DNA of 64,000 nucleotides from Pigmentiphaga humi (GCF_900606115.1 NZ_UWPJ01000015.1:148046-212045), one strand, 5' to 3'; shown: positions 17,456 to 27,340, numbered from the stretch's first letter. The notes: generated from the letters alone by a model not told the origin. Numbers and translations: made by a program.

Positions 17456-20400
17456 TGGTGCTGCCCCATGAAGAGCGCGTCCAAGGCTTCGATCAGCGCG
17501 CGCGGCGGGCAGTCGAAGGCCACGCCGCAGGTCGGCGCGCGCGTGCCGCGCAGGAACAGGTAGACCGCGCCGCCCACGTGGCGATCGTAGTCGTAATCGG
17601 GCAGGCGCGCCGCCAACTGGCGATGCAGGGCCAGCAGATAGAGCACGTATTGCAGGTCGTAGCGCTTGGCGAGGATCTCCGCCTGCATGGCCTGGGCCGT
17701 GTACGACGCATCGGCCGGCCCCAGCCAGTTGGATTTGTAGTCGGCCACGTAATAGCGTCCCTCGTGTTCGAACACCAGGTCCATGAAACCCTTGAACATG
17801 CCGTTGAGCGTGTCCGCCTCCAGCGGCGGACGCGGCATGCCGGGCTGGACGTATTGCCGGACCAGCGCGTCGATGCGGCCGACGTCCACGTTGCGGCTGG
17901 GAAACCAGAACTCCATCTCGACCTGGTAGGCGGCGAGATCGGCGAAGCGGAAGGACCGCCCTGCTCCCAGCGGCAGGCGTTCCTGCAGCGTGGCGGCGAA
18001 CCAGCGCGTCAGCGGCGTGATCCAGGCCTGCAGGCCGCGGCGGTTGCAGCGCCGCGCGACGGCATCGGCCAGCCGCTCCGTATCGGCGGCGGCTTGCGCA
18101 AAACCTTCGGCGCCGGCCCATTCGAAGAGCCCATGCAGAAAGGTGCCGGGCGCGGGGCCGCGCGGAAAACGATGCATGCCCGTGCCGCTCGCTGCCGGCA
18201 CAGGCTGCGCCGCATTGAGGGAAAGCACGTCGTCGTCGAACAGCTTCTGGCCGTCCGGGCTTTCCGGACTCAGGTCGCCGTGCCGCTCCGCTGCGCTGCC
18301 CACCTCCTCGCCGCCCGTCAGGCTGGCGATGCGCAGGGCACTGTAGGAAGCGATCCACCACGGTTCGCCGGTGGCGGCGGAACGGGTACGGTAAACCGGC
18401 GCGCGCGCGCCGGCCGGCGCCGACGCCAGGCGGATGTCGCCGGGCTCCGGCGCGGGCGCCAGGCGCAGGCAGCCGCCGTCCGGATCGAGAGCGGCCAGGA
18501 CCTCGCCCAGTTGCGCGCTGGCGGCCAGCGGCTCGCCGCCGCCCGCCAGGTAGCCCAGCGCGCAGCGGTGCCAGGCCGACTCCTGCGCCAGGCCGCGCCG
18601 GAGGTCGGCCACGCCCAGCCAGCAGGCGTGGCGAGCGCGGGTCAGCGCCACGTACAGCAGGCGCAGGTCTTCGGCCAGACGCTCGCGGTCGGCCAGGAGT
18701 TCTTCGTGCTCGTCGGGCGCGATGCTCACCACTAGCCGGCCCTGCGCATCGTGATAGCGCAGCGGCGGCTTGTTCCTGTCGGCCGGGCGGAACGAGCAGG
18801 CGAAGGGCAGGAAGACCAGCGGATATTCCAGCCCCTTGGACTTGTGCACCGTCACGACCTTGAGCAGCTCGGCATCGCTTTCCAGCCGCAGCGTCTGCGC
18901 TTCGTTGGCCTGGCTGTCCTGCCCGAGATGCCCCGCCAGGTGGCGGATCAGCGCCTGCTCGCCGTCCAGCTCGCCCGAGGCCTGCTGCATCAGCTCGGCC
19001 AGGTGCAGCAGGTTGGTCAGCACCCGTTCGCCGTCGGCGCGCCGGGCCAGCGCGGCCGGCAGGCCGAAGTCGTCCATGAAGCGCCGCAGCATGGGCAGCA
19101 CCCCCTGGCGCCGCCAGATCTCGCGGTAGCCGCGAAAGCGCAGCACCCAGGATTCCCACAGGCGCTCGTCGCGGTTCAGCGCGTCGAGCTCGTCCAGCGG
19201 CAGCGCCAGCACGGCGCTGGCCAGCGCCGCCCGCAGCTTCCTGTCGTCGTCCGGCTCGGCGCAGGCCTTGAGCCAGCGCAGCAGGTCGCCGGCCTCGGCG
19301 CCGTCGAATACCGAATCCTTGTCGGACAGATAGACGCTGCGCACGCCGCGGCCGGCCAGCTCGGCGCGGATGGCCTGGGCCTCGCCCATGTCGCGGACCA
19401 GCACCGCGATGTCGGCGGGGGCGAGCGGACGCAGCACGCCCTCTTCCAGGAAACCGGCCTCGCCGCGCCTGCCCTGCTCCAGCAGCCGCACGATCTCGCC
19501 GGCGCACGCTGCGGCCATCGCGGCGCGATAGGCGCCGCCCGCCATGGGCTTGTCCTGTTCGGCCAGCCAGAAGGTCAGCGCCGGGCACGGCACGCCGTCG
19601 GCCACCAGGGTTTCGCGCTTGCCGCGCGCGCGCACCGGCACGAACGGCAGAGGGTTGTCGCCGCCTTGCCGGAACAGGAAGGCGCCCTGCCCGGCGGGAC
19701 GCGCCTCGGCCGCCTCGAACAGCCGGTTGACCGCCGCCACCATGCCGGCGGTGGAGCGGTAATTCGTGTCCAGGCTGTGATGGCGGCCGGCCGTGGCCGC
19801 GCGCGCCCGCAGGTAGGTGTGGATGTCGGCGCCGCGGAAAGCGTAGATGGCCTGCTTCGGGTCGCCGATCATCAGCAGCGCGCAATCGTCCCGGTTCTCC
19901 GCGACCCGGTAGATCTGGTCGAAAATGCGGTACTGGATGGGGTCGGTGTCCTGGAACTCGTCGATCAGCGCCACCGGAAACTGCGCGCGCACGAGCTGTG
20001 CCAGCCGCTCGCCGTTCTCGCCGCCCAGCGCGGCATCCAGCCGCACCAGCATGTCGTCGAAGCCCATTTCGGCGCGGCGGCGCTTTTCCGCATCGAAGCG
20101 CCGGCCTATCCAGCGCGCCGCGTGGGCCAGCATGGCGGAATCGGGAGCCGGCAGCGCGGCCAGCCGCGCGGGCAAGTCCACCATGGCGTGCAGCGCCGGA
20201 TGGTCGATGAGGTGCCCCGGATCGCACACCTCGGCCATGAACGCCGGCGTCAAGCGCTGGAAGCCCGTGCCGAGGTCCAGGGCGGCCTGGCCGGGGTCGG
20301 CGGCCCAGGCGGCCAGCTTGTCGAACCAGGGCTGGTACCAGCGCGGCTGGAATTTGCGCGCGTTGACCCGCTTGGCCGCGCAGGCCGCGTCGCACAGGCT

Positions 20401-21171
20401 GCGCAGTGCTTCGCTCCAGGCCGGCCAAGGCGCCTTGATCCTGGCGAGTTCGGCGTCGCGGGCGGCGAGCGACGCCTGCAGGATGGCCGCCAGCGAAGTC
20501 TCGCCCTGCTCGTCGGCCGCGTGCGCGAGCAAGGGCGCGACCCGGCGGCGCAAGGCGTCGGGCGTGCCCCAGTTCGCATCCACCCAGTCCAGCGCCGAAC
20601 CTTCCAGCCCGTAGCAGTGCTGGCGCCAATAGTCGCGCACGACCTCGGCCAGGAGGCCGCTATGGTCGGTTTCCAGGGTCTGGGTGAACAGGCTGCCGCT
20701 ATCGAAAGCGTGCTCGCGCAGCATGCGCTGGCACCAGCCGTGGATGGTGGAAACCGCGGCCTCGTCCATCCACTGCGCGGCGACGTCCAGCTTGTGCGCG
20801 CACTCCGCCCAGCGTGTTTCGTCGATGTCGCGCCTGAGCGCCCCGATCAGTTCGTCGGGCGCATCGGCCTCGCCGCGGAAGAAACGCGCGGCCTGGGCCA
20901 GACGCGTGCGGATGCGGTCGCGCAGTTCCTGGGTCGCGGCGTCGGTGAACGTCACCACCAGGATCTCGGGCGGCAGCAGTTCGCGTCCGAAGCCGGCGTG
21001 CTCGCCGCCGTGTCCCAGCACCAGCCGGACGAACAGCGCCGAGATCGTGAAAGTCTTGCCCGTGCCGGCGCTGGCCTCGATCAGCCGGCTGCCGCGCAGC
21101 GGCAGGTCCAGGGCGAGATTGCGGGGCGCGCCCCCCGGGGGGCGCTCGTAAGGGCTTAGGGGGGAGCTCAT
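17452..21171 (-). CDS. recB: Exodeoxyribonuclease V beta subunit
   Basis: The 1239-residue slow 3'-5' helicase and sole nuclease of RecBCD, which processes double-strand ends and loads RecA after Chi. Walker A EASAGTGKTFTI begins near residue 32 and VALIDEFQDTDPIQYRIF is the UvrD-type motif II. TVHKSKGLEYPLVFLP and LLYVALTRARHACW are motifs V and VI. The C-terminal nuclease motif FKGFMDLVFEHEGRYYVADYKS has the expected Asp and Lys. The ATG at 21171 overlaps the recC stop (ATGA). Odd: the first dozen codons after the ATG are a copy of an intergenic GC-palindrome repeat found elsewhere in this window. Confidence 0.96.
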   Translation of the reverse strand: MSSPLSPYERPPGGAPRNLALDLPLRGSRLIEASAGTGKTFTISALFVRLVLGHGGEHAGFGRELLPPEILVVTFTDAATQELRDRIRTRLAQAARFFRGEADAPDELIGALRRDIDETRWAECAHKLDVAAQWMDEAAVSTIHGWCQRMLREHAFDSGSLFTQTLETDHSGLLAEVVRDYWRQHCYGLEGSALDWVDANWGTPDALRRRVAPLLAHAADEQGETSLAAILQASLAARDAELARIKAPWPAWSEALRSLCDAACAAKRVNARKFQPRWYQPWFDKLAAWAADPGQAALDLGTGFQRLTPAFMAEVCDPGHLIDHPALHAMVDLPARLAALPAPDSAMLAHAARWIGRRFDAEKRRRAEMGFDDMLVRLDAALGGENGERLAQLVRAQFPVALIDEFQDTDPIQYRIFDQIYRVAENRDDCALLMIGDPKQAIYAFRGADIHTYLRARAATAGRHHSLDTNYRSTAGMVAAVNRLFEAAEARPAGQGAFLFRQGGDNPLPFVPVRARGKRETLVADGVPCPALTFWLAEQDKPMAGGAYRAAMAAACAGEIVRLLEQGRRGEAGFLEEGVLRPLAPADIAVLVRDMGEAQAIRAELAGRGVRSVYLSDKDSVFDGAEAGDLLRWLKACAEPDDDRKLRAALASAVLALPLDELDALNRDERLWESWVLRFRGYREIWRRQGVLPMLRRFMDDFGLPAALARRADGERVLTNLLHLAELMQQASGELDGEQALIRHLAGHLGQDSQANEAQTLRLESDAELLKVVTVHKSKGLEYPLVFLPFACSFRPADRNKPPLRYHDAQGRLVVSIAPDEHEELLADRERLAEDLRLLYVALTRARHACWLGVADLRRGLAQESAWHRCALGYLAGGGEPLAASAQLGEVLAALDPDGGCLRLAPAPEPGDIRLASAPAGARAPVYRTRSAATGEPWWIASYSALRIASLTGGEEVGSAAERHGDLSPESPDGQKLFDDDVLSLNAAQPVPAASGTGMHRFPRGPAPGTFLHGLFEWAGAEGFAQAAADTERLADAVARRCNRRGLQAWITPLTRWFAATLQERLPLGAGRSFRFADLAAYQVEMEFWFPSRNVDVGRIDALVRQYVQPGMPRPPLEADTLNGMFKGFMDLVFEHEGRYYVADYKSNWLGPADASYTAQAMQAEILAKRYDLQYVLYLLALHRQLAARLPDYDYDRHVGGAVYLFLRGTRAPTCGVAFDCPPRALIEALDALFMGQHQ
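21129..21166 (-). repeat. REP-like repeat fragment forming the recB 5' coding end
   Basis: The sequence shares the core GCCCTTACG-GCGCCCCCC-GGGGGCG with the repeats at 35250-35315, 35405-35486 and 42436-42520, with small differences. Here it is inside coding sequence and yields RecB residues of about 2-14 (SSPLSPYERPPGG). Confidence 0.6.
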
Positions 21172-24100
21172 ACCTTGCTCCGGGCGCGGCCGGCCGGGCG
21201 GTTTTCCATCACGGTTTCCACCAGCGGCAGGTACAGGGTCTCGGCCCAGGCGGCGAAACCGCCGTCCGCCCACAAGGCGTCGAAATCCGGGTACTGGCGC
21301 GCCAGGTAGGGATCGCGGCTGTTTTCGCCGGCGGCGGCCTGGGTGCCTTCGAAGGTCTTGCGGGCCTGCGCGCGCGCGGCCTCGCGGTCGGGCAGCTCGG
21401 CCAGCCACGCGAACGCCGACCGCACCGCCACCGGCGGTGGTTCGCGCATGCCGGCGTCCCAGGCGTCGAGCAAGGCGCCCAGCCAGGATCGCGCCACTTC
21501 AGGCCGGATCGGCGGCAGGCGCAGGTCGCCGTCCGTCGCGGCCAGCGCCGTGGTGAGGTCCAGGCCCATCGCATTGCCGGCCAGGTGCGCCACCCAGGGG
21601 CGGACCAGCCGATGCCACTTCGGCTGGCGCTGGTCGAGGCCCAGGGCGTTGGGCACCGCTTCGAGCAGCAAGTGGGCACCGTCCGCGTTGCGCCGCAATC
21701 CCGCCAGCCAGCCTGCCAGTTCGATGCCGCCGTGGCGCAGCGCCACGGCTTGCGGCATGGACAAGACCTCGGGCCAGCCGGCACGCAGCGCGCGATGGCG
21801 CGCCAGCAATTCCGGCAGGGGCGCGAGCAGCGCCTCGCCCAGCAACCGGCCGAAGCCCGCCAGCGGCAGCCGCCCGCCGCGGGCCAGCGCGCCGGCTTCT
21901 TCGCGCAGGCGGGAAAGCGCCTCCTGTTCGTCGCCGGCATCCAGCGCGGCGGCCAGCAGCGCCTCGCTCAGCTGGTAGCGGGCCAGGCCGTCCAGCGCGA
22001 AGGGTTCTTCGTCTTCGGCGACCGGATCCGCCTCGTCGAAATAGACCTTGAGCCGCTGGTTGAAGAAGGCGCGCAGCGGATTGCGCGCAAACCCCTGCAA
22101 AGAGGCCAGGTCGAGCGCCGCCGCCGAAGGTGGAGGCGGCAGCGGCGGATCGGATGGGGGAGCGGCCGGCGGCGCGTGCACGGCAGCCCATTCGCGGGCG
22201 TAGGTGAACCAGGGGCCGTCGGCGGACTGGAAATAGCGCTGGCTGAAAGGCTGCAGCGGATGGACCGTGGTCAGCGCGCGCAGCAGGCCCTGGCCGTCGT
22301 CGTCGCCCGCCAGGCGCCATCCGGCGGCGATGTGATCGCGCAGTTGCGCCACCAGCACCGACGGCGGCCGCTCGGCATTGTCGCGTACGCTGCGCCCCAC
22401 CCAGCTCACCAGCAGCGCGTCGCGCGCCGACAGCAGCGCTTCCAGCAGCAGGTAGCGGTCGTCTTCCCGGCGTGAACGGTCGCCGGGCCGGTAGTCGCCG
22501 CGCATCAGGTCGAAATCCGGCGGGGCCTGGATGCGCGGATAGTCGCCGTCGTTCATGCCGAGCAGGCACACCACGCGGAAGGGAATCGCCCGCATGGGCA
22601 TCAGCGTGCAGAAATTGACCGATCCGGCCAGGAAGCGCTGGTTGAGCCGGCCCCGGTCCAGGCCTTCGAGCCAAGCCTCGCGCACGACCACCAGCGGCAG
22701 CGGCTCGCTCAGCCCCGCCCGCTCGCACGACTCCAGCCAGTCTTCGAGCAATTGTTCGAGACTGCCCAGCGCGGCCTCCTCGCGTTCGGTGGCCGGCGCG
22801 AAGAACGCCGCCATCAGCCCGCGCAGGCGCTCCCCCCACTCCTGCGGCGATGCGGGCCGGGCGAGCGCCGCGCGCGCCTTCTCCAGGCTGTGCAGCAGCG
22901 CGTCCAGCGCGCCGACCAGCGAGGCCTCCAGACCGCCGACTTCGTCATAGGGCTCGATTCCCTGGAACGGCGCGGCCTGGCCCGCCGCGTAGCCCAGCAG
23001 CATGCGCCGCAGCCCGAAGCGCCAGGTATTCTGCTCCATTCCCTCGGGCAGCCCCAGGCTGGCGCGCTGCCCGCCATCCACGCCCCAGCGCACGCCCGCT
23101 CCCTGCATCCAGCGATGCAGCTGCGGCAGGTCGGCCTCGCGCAGGCCGAAGCGCTGGCGCACCGCGGGCACGTCGAGCAGATCGAGGATCTCGCTGGCGG
23201 CGAAACGGCTCTCCGGCAGGCGCAGCAGGTGCTCGGCGGCGATCAGCAGCGGCTCCCGGCCGCGCTGTCCCTGGTCGGCCAGCGTGAACGGGATGCGGCG
23301 CGGATCCCTGGCGTCCAGCTGCCCGAACACCGCGCGGATGTGCGGCGCGTAGACGTCGATGTCCGGCACCATGACGATCACGTCGCGCGGACGCAGGCCG
23401 GGATCGGCGTCGAAACGCGCCAGCAACTGGTCGTGCAGGATCTCGACTTCGCGCTGCGGACTGTGCGCCAGGTGAAAGCGCACCGAATCGTCGTGCGCGG
23501 GATCCACGGGCTCCCATTGCCGGCGGGTTTCTTCCAGCGTGCGCAGGTTCAGGATGTCGTCCTGGAGCTGCGCCAGCAGATGATCGGCCCGCGGCTCGCT
23601 GAACAGGTCGATGCGCCGGTCGGTGATGGAAGCGAAATGCTCCTGGTAGCGCTCGGGAATGTCGTAGGTGTCGAGCAGATGGATGTAGTCCCTGCCCTGC
23701 TTGCCCCAGGCGGCCAGCAGCGGATGGCCGAAGGCGTGCAGCGCCTCGCCGTCGGCGGGAACCGGCAGGCCCGGCTTGCGCTGCTGGCGCCGGTACCGGT
23801 GGCGCAGCAGGTCCTGGTCGGCGACGATGTCGGTCCAGTGATGCTGGCAGGGATTGTGCACGCACAGCAGCACCTGGCAGAACTTGGACAGCGCGGCCAG
23901 CGCTTCCAGCGCCTGCGCCGGCAGCGAGGAAATGCCGAACACGATCACCCGGCGCGGCAGGCCGGAAGGCGCTTCGTCCAACTGCGCCAGCCGGGACAGA
24001 AAGCGCCGGTGCACCCGCGCCCGCCCCTGGATCAGCCCGTCGTCGCCCAGGTCCGCGAGCACCGCGCGCCACAGCTCGGCCTGCCAGCGTTCCTGCGGCT

Positions 24101-24656
24101 CCAGCGGCACCTCGCCGCGCCGGGAGGTACGCAGCACGTCGCGCCCCTGCTCCCAATCGGTCAGCCAATCGGCGCGGTACACCTGGTACTGGTCATAGAG
24201 GTCGGCCAGGCGCAGCGCCAATTGGTGGCGCTTGCGCATGCCGTCGTCGTCGGCCAGGAAGCGGCGCAGCGGCAGAAAGGCCTCTTGCGCCAGCAGGTCC
24301 GGCAACAGCCTCAGCAGGCGCCAGGCGAGCTCGCCCCGTTCCAGGGCGGAAGTCTCGGGCAGGCGGTCGCGCCCCAGCACGGACCGATAGGCTTGCCAGA
24401 GGAAGCGCGCCGGCAACTGCACGTCGAGCGCGGCGGCGATGCCGCAGCCCTGCTCGGCGCCCGGCACGCGCGGATCCTCGGCCAGCGCGAACTTGAGCCA
24501 CTGCGCGATGCCGTTGCTCTGCACCAGTATGGTTTCGTTCTCCAGCGGCGCGAGCGGATAGCGCTGCATCCACGAAACAGCCAGGCCGCGCAGGTCTTCC
24601 AGGCGATTGCCATGGACCACCATGAAGCCGGGCGTCAGCGGAGAGGAACGGGGCAT
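21168..24656 (-). CDS. recC: Exodeoxyribonuclease V gamma subunit
   Basis: The 1162-residue structural and Chi-recognition subunit of RecBCD. The start GFMVVHGNRLEDLRGLAVSWM and the block LVQSNGIAQWLKFALAE match the family N-terminus, and FGISSLPAQALEALAALSKFCQVLLCVHNPCQHHW is the inactive helicase domain. FRVVCLLGMNDGDYPRI and DDRYLLLEALLSARDALLVSW lead into the C-terminal domain. Length is close to the 1122 residues of E. coli RecC. The ATG is at 24656, ten bases after the ankyrin gene. Gene order recC-recB-recD with overlapping stops and starts means one translationally coupled operon. Confidence 0.95.
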   Translation of the reverse strand: MPRSSPLTPGFMVVHGNRLEDLRGLAVSWMQRYPLAPLENETILVQSNGIAQWLKFALAEDPRVPGAEQGCGIAAALDVQLPARFLWQAYRSVLGRDRLPETSALERGELAWRLLRLLPDLLAQEAFLPLRRFLADDDGMRKRHQLALRLADLYDQYQVYRADWLTDWEQGRDVLRTSRRGEVPLEPQERWQAELWRAVLADLGDDGLIQGRARVHRRFLSRLAQLDEAPSGLPRRVIVFGISSLPAQALEALAALSKFCQVLLCVHNPCQHHWTDIVADQDLLRHRYRRQQRKPGLPVPADGEALHAFGHPLLAAWGKQGRDYIHLLDTYDIPERYQEHFASITDRRIDLFSEPRADHLLAQLQDDILNLRTLEETRRQWEPVDPAHDDSVRFHLAHSPQREVEILHDQLLARFDADPGLRPRDVIVMVPDIDVYAPHIRAVFGQLDARDPRRIPFTLADQGQRGREPLLIAAEHLLRLPESRFAASEILDLLDVPAVRQRFGLREADLPQLHRWMQGAGVRWGVDGGQRASLGLPEGMEQNTWRFGLRRMLLGYAAGQAAPFQGIEPYDEVGGLEASLVGALDALLHSLEKARAALARPASPQEWGERLRGLMAAFFAPATEREEAALGSLEQLLEDWLESCERAGLSEPLPLVVVREAWLEGLDRGRLNQRFLAGSVNFCTLMPMRAIPFRVVCLLGMNDGDYPRIQAPPDFDLMRGDYRPGDRSRREDDRYLLLEALLSARDALLVSWVGRSVRDNAERPPSVLVAQLRDHIAAGWRLAGDDDGQGLLRALTTVHPLQPFSQRYFQSADGPWFTYAREWAAVHAPPAAPPSDPPLPPPPSAAALDLASLQGFARNPLRAFFNQRLKVYFDEADPVAEDEEPFALDGLARYQLSEALLAAALDAGDEQEALSRLREEAGALARGGRLPLAGFGRLLGEALLAPLPELLARHRALRAGWPEVLSMPQAVALRHGGIELAGWLAGLRRNADGAHLLLEAVPNALGLDQRQPKWHRLVRPWVAHLAGNAMGLDLTTALAATDGDLRLPPIRPEVARSWLGALLDAWDAGMREPPPVAVRSAFAWLAELPDREAARAQARKTFEGTQAAAGENSRDPYLARQYPDFDALWADGGFAAWAETLYLPLVETVMENRPAGRARSKV

Positions 24657-24666
24657 GGGCGCGTGC

Positions 24667-25344
24667 TCAGCGGCGCATGCGGCGCTGGCGCTCCAGGTTC
24701 AGCCGTTCGACCAGGTCGTTCGCCAGCACGGTATTACCCGCCTCGCGCCCCACGTCGGCGGCGTTCTTGCCCTGGGCGTTGCGCGCGTAGCCGTCCGCGC
24801 CCTCGTCCAGCAGCAGCTTGACGGTGGGGCCGCGGTCATAGCGCATCGCCATCATCAGCGGCGTCGTCTGGTCCGGCGATTCGGCATCGATGTAGGCATG
24901 GTGTTCGATCAGCAGGCTCACCGCGTCGTTGTGCCCCATCGTCGCGGCGTAGTGCAGGGCCGTCCAGCCCGGCTGGTTCACTTCCGCTCCGCGTTCGATG
25001 AGCTTCTCCATGCGCGCGGTCTCGCCGAGTATGGCCAGGTACATCAGCGGCGTCTCGCCCAGCAGGTTCTTGCGGTTGACGTCGATGCGCGGGTCCGCCA
25101 GCAGCACGTCGTAGACCTCCCAGGCCTGCTCCTTGATGGCTTCCACCAAGGGCGGGTTGCTCGCCGCGTTGGGGGCATTGGGATCGATGCCGCGAACCAG
25201 CAGCGACTTGACCGACTTGGCCCGGTCGTTGCGGAGGTCCACCCAGAAATCGTCGGCCGTATCGGCATGGGCCGACGCCATCGCCAGGCAGCATCCAAGC
25301 GCCGCGAGCGTTTGCAGTCCGATTGTTTTCATACGGGTACGCAT
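24667..25344 (-). CDS. Exported ankyrin-repeat protein
   Basis: A 225-residue protein with a signal peptide (TIGLQTLAALGCCLAMASAHA, cleavage before Asp) and four to five ankyrin repeats. The clearest are NLLGETPLMYLAILGETARM, GWTALHYAATMGHNDAVSLL and DQTTPLMMAMRYDRGPTVKLLLDEGAD. It should therefore be a periplasmic protein-binding module. I chose the ATG at 25344, with GAGG about nine bases upstream; ATG at 25332 would also leave a full signal peptide. It lies between tatD and recC in the same direction. Its partner is unknown; the nearness to recC is probably transcriptional only. Confidence 0.8.
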   Translation of the reverse strand: MRTRMKTIGLQTLAALGCCLAMASAHADTADDFWVDLRNDRAKSVKSLLVRGIDPNAPNAASNPPLVEAIKEQAWEVYDVLLADPRIDVNRKNLLGETPLMYLAILGETARMEKLIERGAEVNQPGWTALHYAATMGHNDAVSLLIEHHAYIDAESPDQTTPLMMAMRYDRGPTVKLLLDEGADGYARNAQGKNAADVGREAGNTVLANDLVERLNLERQRRMRR

Positions 25345-25441
25345 CTGCGCATGCCTCATTGCATTGGGAAATAGAACTGTGCCGCCGGGTAGGCCACTCG
25401 GCGGCGAATCAAGCTGAGTTAAAGCTATTTATAACTTCAAC

Positions 25442-26212
25442 TTAACTCTTTATATCTTTGAAAAGATTGAAAAAATTCTCTGTCGATGCGCTTTCGATCG
25501 CAGCGACTGGAACCCCTCGGAGTTCGGCGATTTTCTCCGCCACGTGGATCACCTTGGACGGATCGTTGAGCTTGCCGCGATACGGCACCGGCGCCAGGTA
25601 GGGCGAGTCGGTCTCGATCAGCAGCCGCTCCAGGGGAACGTTGCGCGCCACCTCCTGCAAGTCGCGCGCGCTCTTGAAAGTGACGATGCCGGAAAAGGAA
25701 ATGTGGAAATTCATCGCGATCGCCGCATCGGCCACCTGCTGCGATTCGGTAAAGCAGTGCATCACCCCGCCGACCTCGGCCGCGCCCTCCTCCTGCATGA
25801 TGCGCAGGGTATCGTCCGAAGCCGAACGCGTGTGGATGATCAGCGGCTTGCCGGTCGCGCGGGCCGCCCGGATATGGCGGCGGAACCGCTCGCGCTGCCA
25901 TTCCAGGTCGCCGGTCAGGCGGTAGTAGTCCAGGCCGGTCTCGCCGATGGCGACGACTTTGGGCGTGGCGGCCATCTCGACCAGTTGCTCGACCGAGGGA
26001 TCGGGCGTGTCTTCGTAGTCGGGATGCACCCCGACCGAGGCCCACAGGTTGTCGTGCTGTGCCACCAGTTCCACCAGGCCCGGCCAGTCCGGCAGGTTGA
26101 CGCTGACGCACAGCGCGCAGCCCACGCCATTCGTGCGCATGCGCGCGAGCACGTCCGGCAGCTGCGCGGCCAGTTCGGGAAAATCCAGGTGACAGTGCGA
26201 ATCGACAAACAT
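25442..26212 (-). CDS. tatD: TatD-family metal-dependent deoxyribonuclease
   Basis: A 256-residue TIM-barrel hydrolase. Metal-binding motifs are VDSHCHLDFPE at the N-terminus, AIGETGLDYYR (Glu), IIHTRSASDDT, GVMHCFTES and LLIETDSPYLAPVPYRG near the C-terminus, exactly the TatD/YcfH pattern. These are 3'-5' exonucleases or phosphodiesterases acting on nicked or oxidised DNA/RNA. The paralogue is closer to YcfH by its place after holB, as in E. coli tmk-holB-ycfH. The start at 26212 (MFVDSHCHL) is the family start. The 3' end is unusually AT-rich for this genome. Confidence 0.92.
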   Translation of the reverse strand: MFVDSHCHLDFPELAAQLPDVLARMRTNGVGCALCVSVNLPDWPGLVELVAQHDNLWASVGVHPDYEDTPDPSVEQLVEMAATPKVVAIGETGLDYYRLTGDLEWQRERFRRHIRAARATGKPLIIHTRSASDDTLRIMQEEGAAEVGGVMHCFTESQQVADAAIAMNFHISFSGIVTFKSARDLQEVARNVPLERLLIETDSPYLAPVPYRGKLNDPSKVIHVAEKIAELRGVPVAAIESASTENFFNLFKDIKS

Positions 26213-26260
26213 GGCAGGTGTACGACGTATCAAATAACGGTAATCGAGGCACGGCAGCCG

Positions 26261-27340
26261 TCAGGCGGCCGTCTTGCGCGGAGCGGCGCATGCGCCGCAG
26301 ACCTGGTTCAGCACGTCCTGGGCGAACAGTCGCGGGCTCAGCGGGTGGTCGGCGATCATGCGCTGCCGGCCGAGCCAGCGCGCCAGCTCGCCTATCCGCG
26401 ACCGGCCTGCGCGCGCTCCGATCTTGGCGGTCGCGGCCGCCAGGTCGGGGAAATAGCGGGCGGCCGTACCGGCCTGCGCCAGCGCAATGTCGGCCGCCAG
26501 GCGCTGCAGCGCATCCATCCATGCCGCAGGCGGCGTCTTGTCCAGGGCATCGACCAATTGGCCGACGTCGGGCGCCTTGCCCTGTGCCAGCGCCGATGCC
26601 AGTGTATCGAGCCAGGCCGCCCGCGGCGGCAGGCCCGCTTCGGCATGTCGCCAGGCGACGACCGGCGCTCCGCCCGACGCGGCCAGGTGCGCGGCGGCAT
26701 CGGCCACGCCCTGCTGCTGCAGCCAGGCCAGCGCCGGGCCGGTCGCGGGCGCCCCCAGCGGCAGCCGGCGGCAACGCGATACCAGCGTCGGCAGCAGCCT
26801 GTCGGGCGCGTCCGATACCAGCAGGAACACCGTATGCGCCGGCGGTTCCTCCAGGATCTTGAGCAGGCCGTTGGCCGAGATCACGTTGAGGGCCTCGGCC
26901 GGGTACAGCAGCACCACTCGCAAGCCGCCGCGGTGCGTGCCGGTATTGGCCCACGATTCGATGGCGCGGATCTGCTCGATGCGGATCTCGCGCGAAGGCG
27001 CGCGTTTGGAGCCGGCCTTGGCGGTGTCGGCCTCGCCGCCCTCGCCGTCGCCCTCGGCGTCCTCGGCCTGCCCTTCAGCCAGCGCGACCGCCTCGGGGCG
27101 GATCCGCCGGAAATCCGGGTGGTTGCCGGACGCATACCAGGTACAAGCCGGGCAACCGCCGCAGGCCATGCCGCCCTCGGGCCGCTCGCACAACAGACTG
27201 GCGGCCGCCGCGCGCGCGAACTCGACCTTGCCTATGCCGGCCAGGCCATGGATCAGCCAGGCATGAGCGAAGCGCCGCCGCTGCTCCTCGCCCAGCCAGG
27301 CGCGCGCCGCCTCTTCATGCCAGGGATAGAAACGCGGCAT
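26261..27340 (-). CDS. holB: DNA polymerase III delta' subunit
   Basis: A 359-residue clamp-loader subunit. It has the degenerate P-loop GLAGIGKVEF, the four-cysteine zinc module CERPEGGMACGGCPAC, the sensor region LVSDAPDRLLPTLVSRCRRL with its SRC motif and LLKILEEPP. An acidic, low-complexity insert (about residues 85-115, EGQAEDAEGDGEGGEAD) is not typical and is probably a surface loop. It overlaps the tmk stop by one base (TGATG) and precedes tatD by 48 bp, giving the common tmk-holB-tatD order. Confidence 0.92.
   Translation of the reverse strand: MPRFYPWHEEAARAWLGEEQRRRFAHAWLIHGLAGIGKVEFARAAAASLLCERPEGGMACGGCPACTWYASGNHPDFRRIRPEAVALAEGQAEDAEGDGEGGEADTAKAGSKRAPSREIRIEQIRAIESWANTGTHRGGLRVVLLYPAEALNVISANGLLKILEEPPAHTVFLLVSDAPDRLLPTLVSRCRRLPLGAPATGPALAWLQQQGVADAAAHLAASGGAPVVAWRHAEAGLPPRAAWLDTLASALAQGKAPDVGQLVDALDKTPPAAWMDALQRLAADIALAQAGTAARYFPDLAAATAKIGARAGRSRIGELARWLGRQRMIADHPLSPRLFAQDVLNQVCGACAAPRKTAA

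Noticed and set aside
15377..20629. A very long minus-strand frame of about 1750 codons covering recD and much of recB
   Set aside because: Only its last third is recD; the rest is an off-frame reading of recB, whose own frame has all helicase and nuclease motifs.
17458..21159. Long plus-strand open frames opposite recB and recC
   Set aside because: Antisense frames rich in Arg/Gln/His/Gly arise from GC-rich codon use; they have no family motifs or ribosome sites.
25416..25448. GAGTTAA/TTAACTC inverted repeat between the ankyrin gene and tatD
   Set aside because: Seven-base arms overlapping the tatD stop with no T-run; probably chance in a locally AT-rich stretch.
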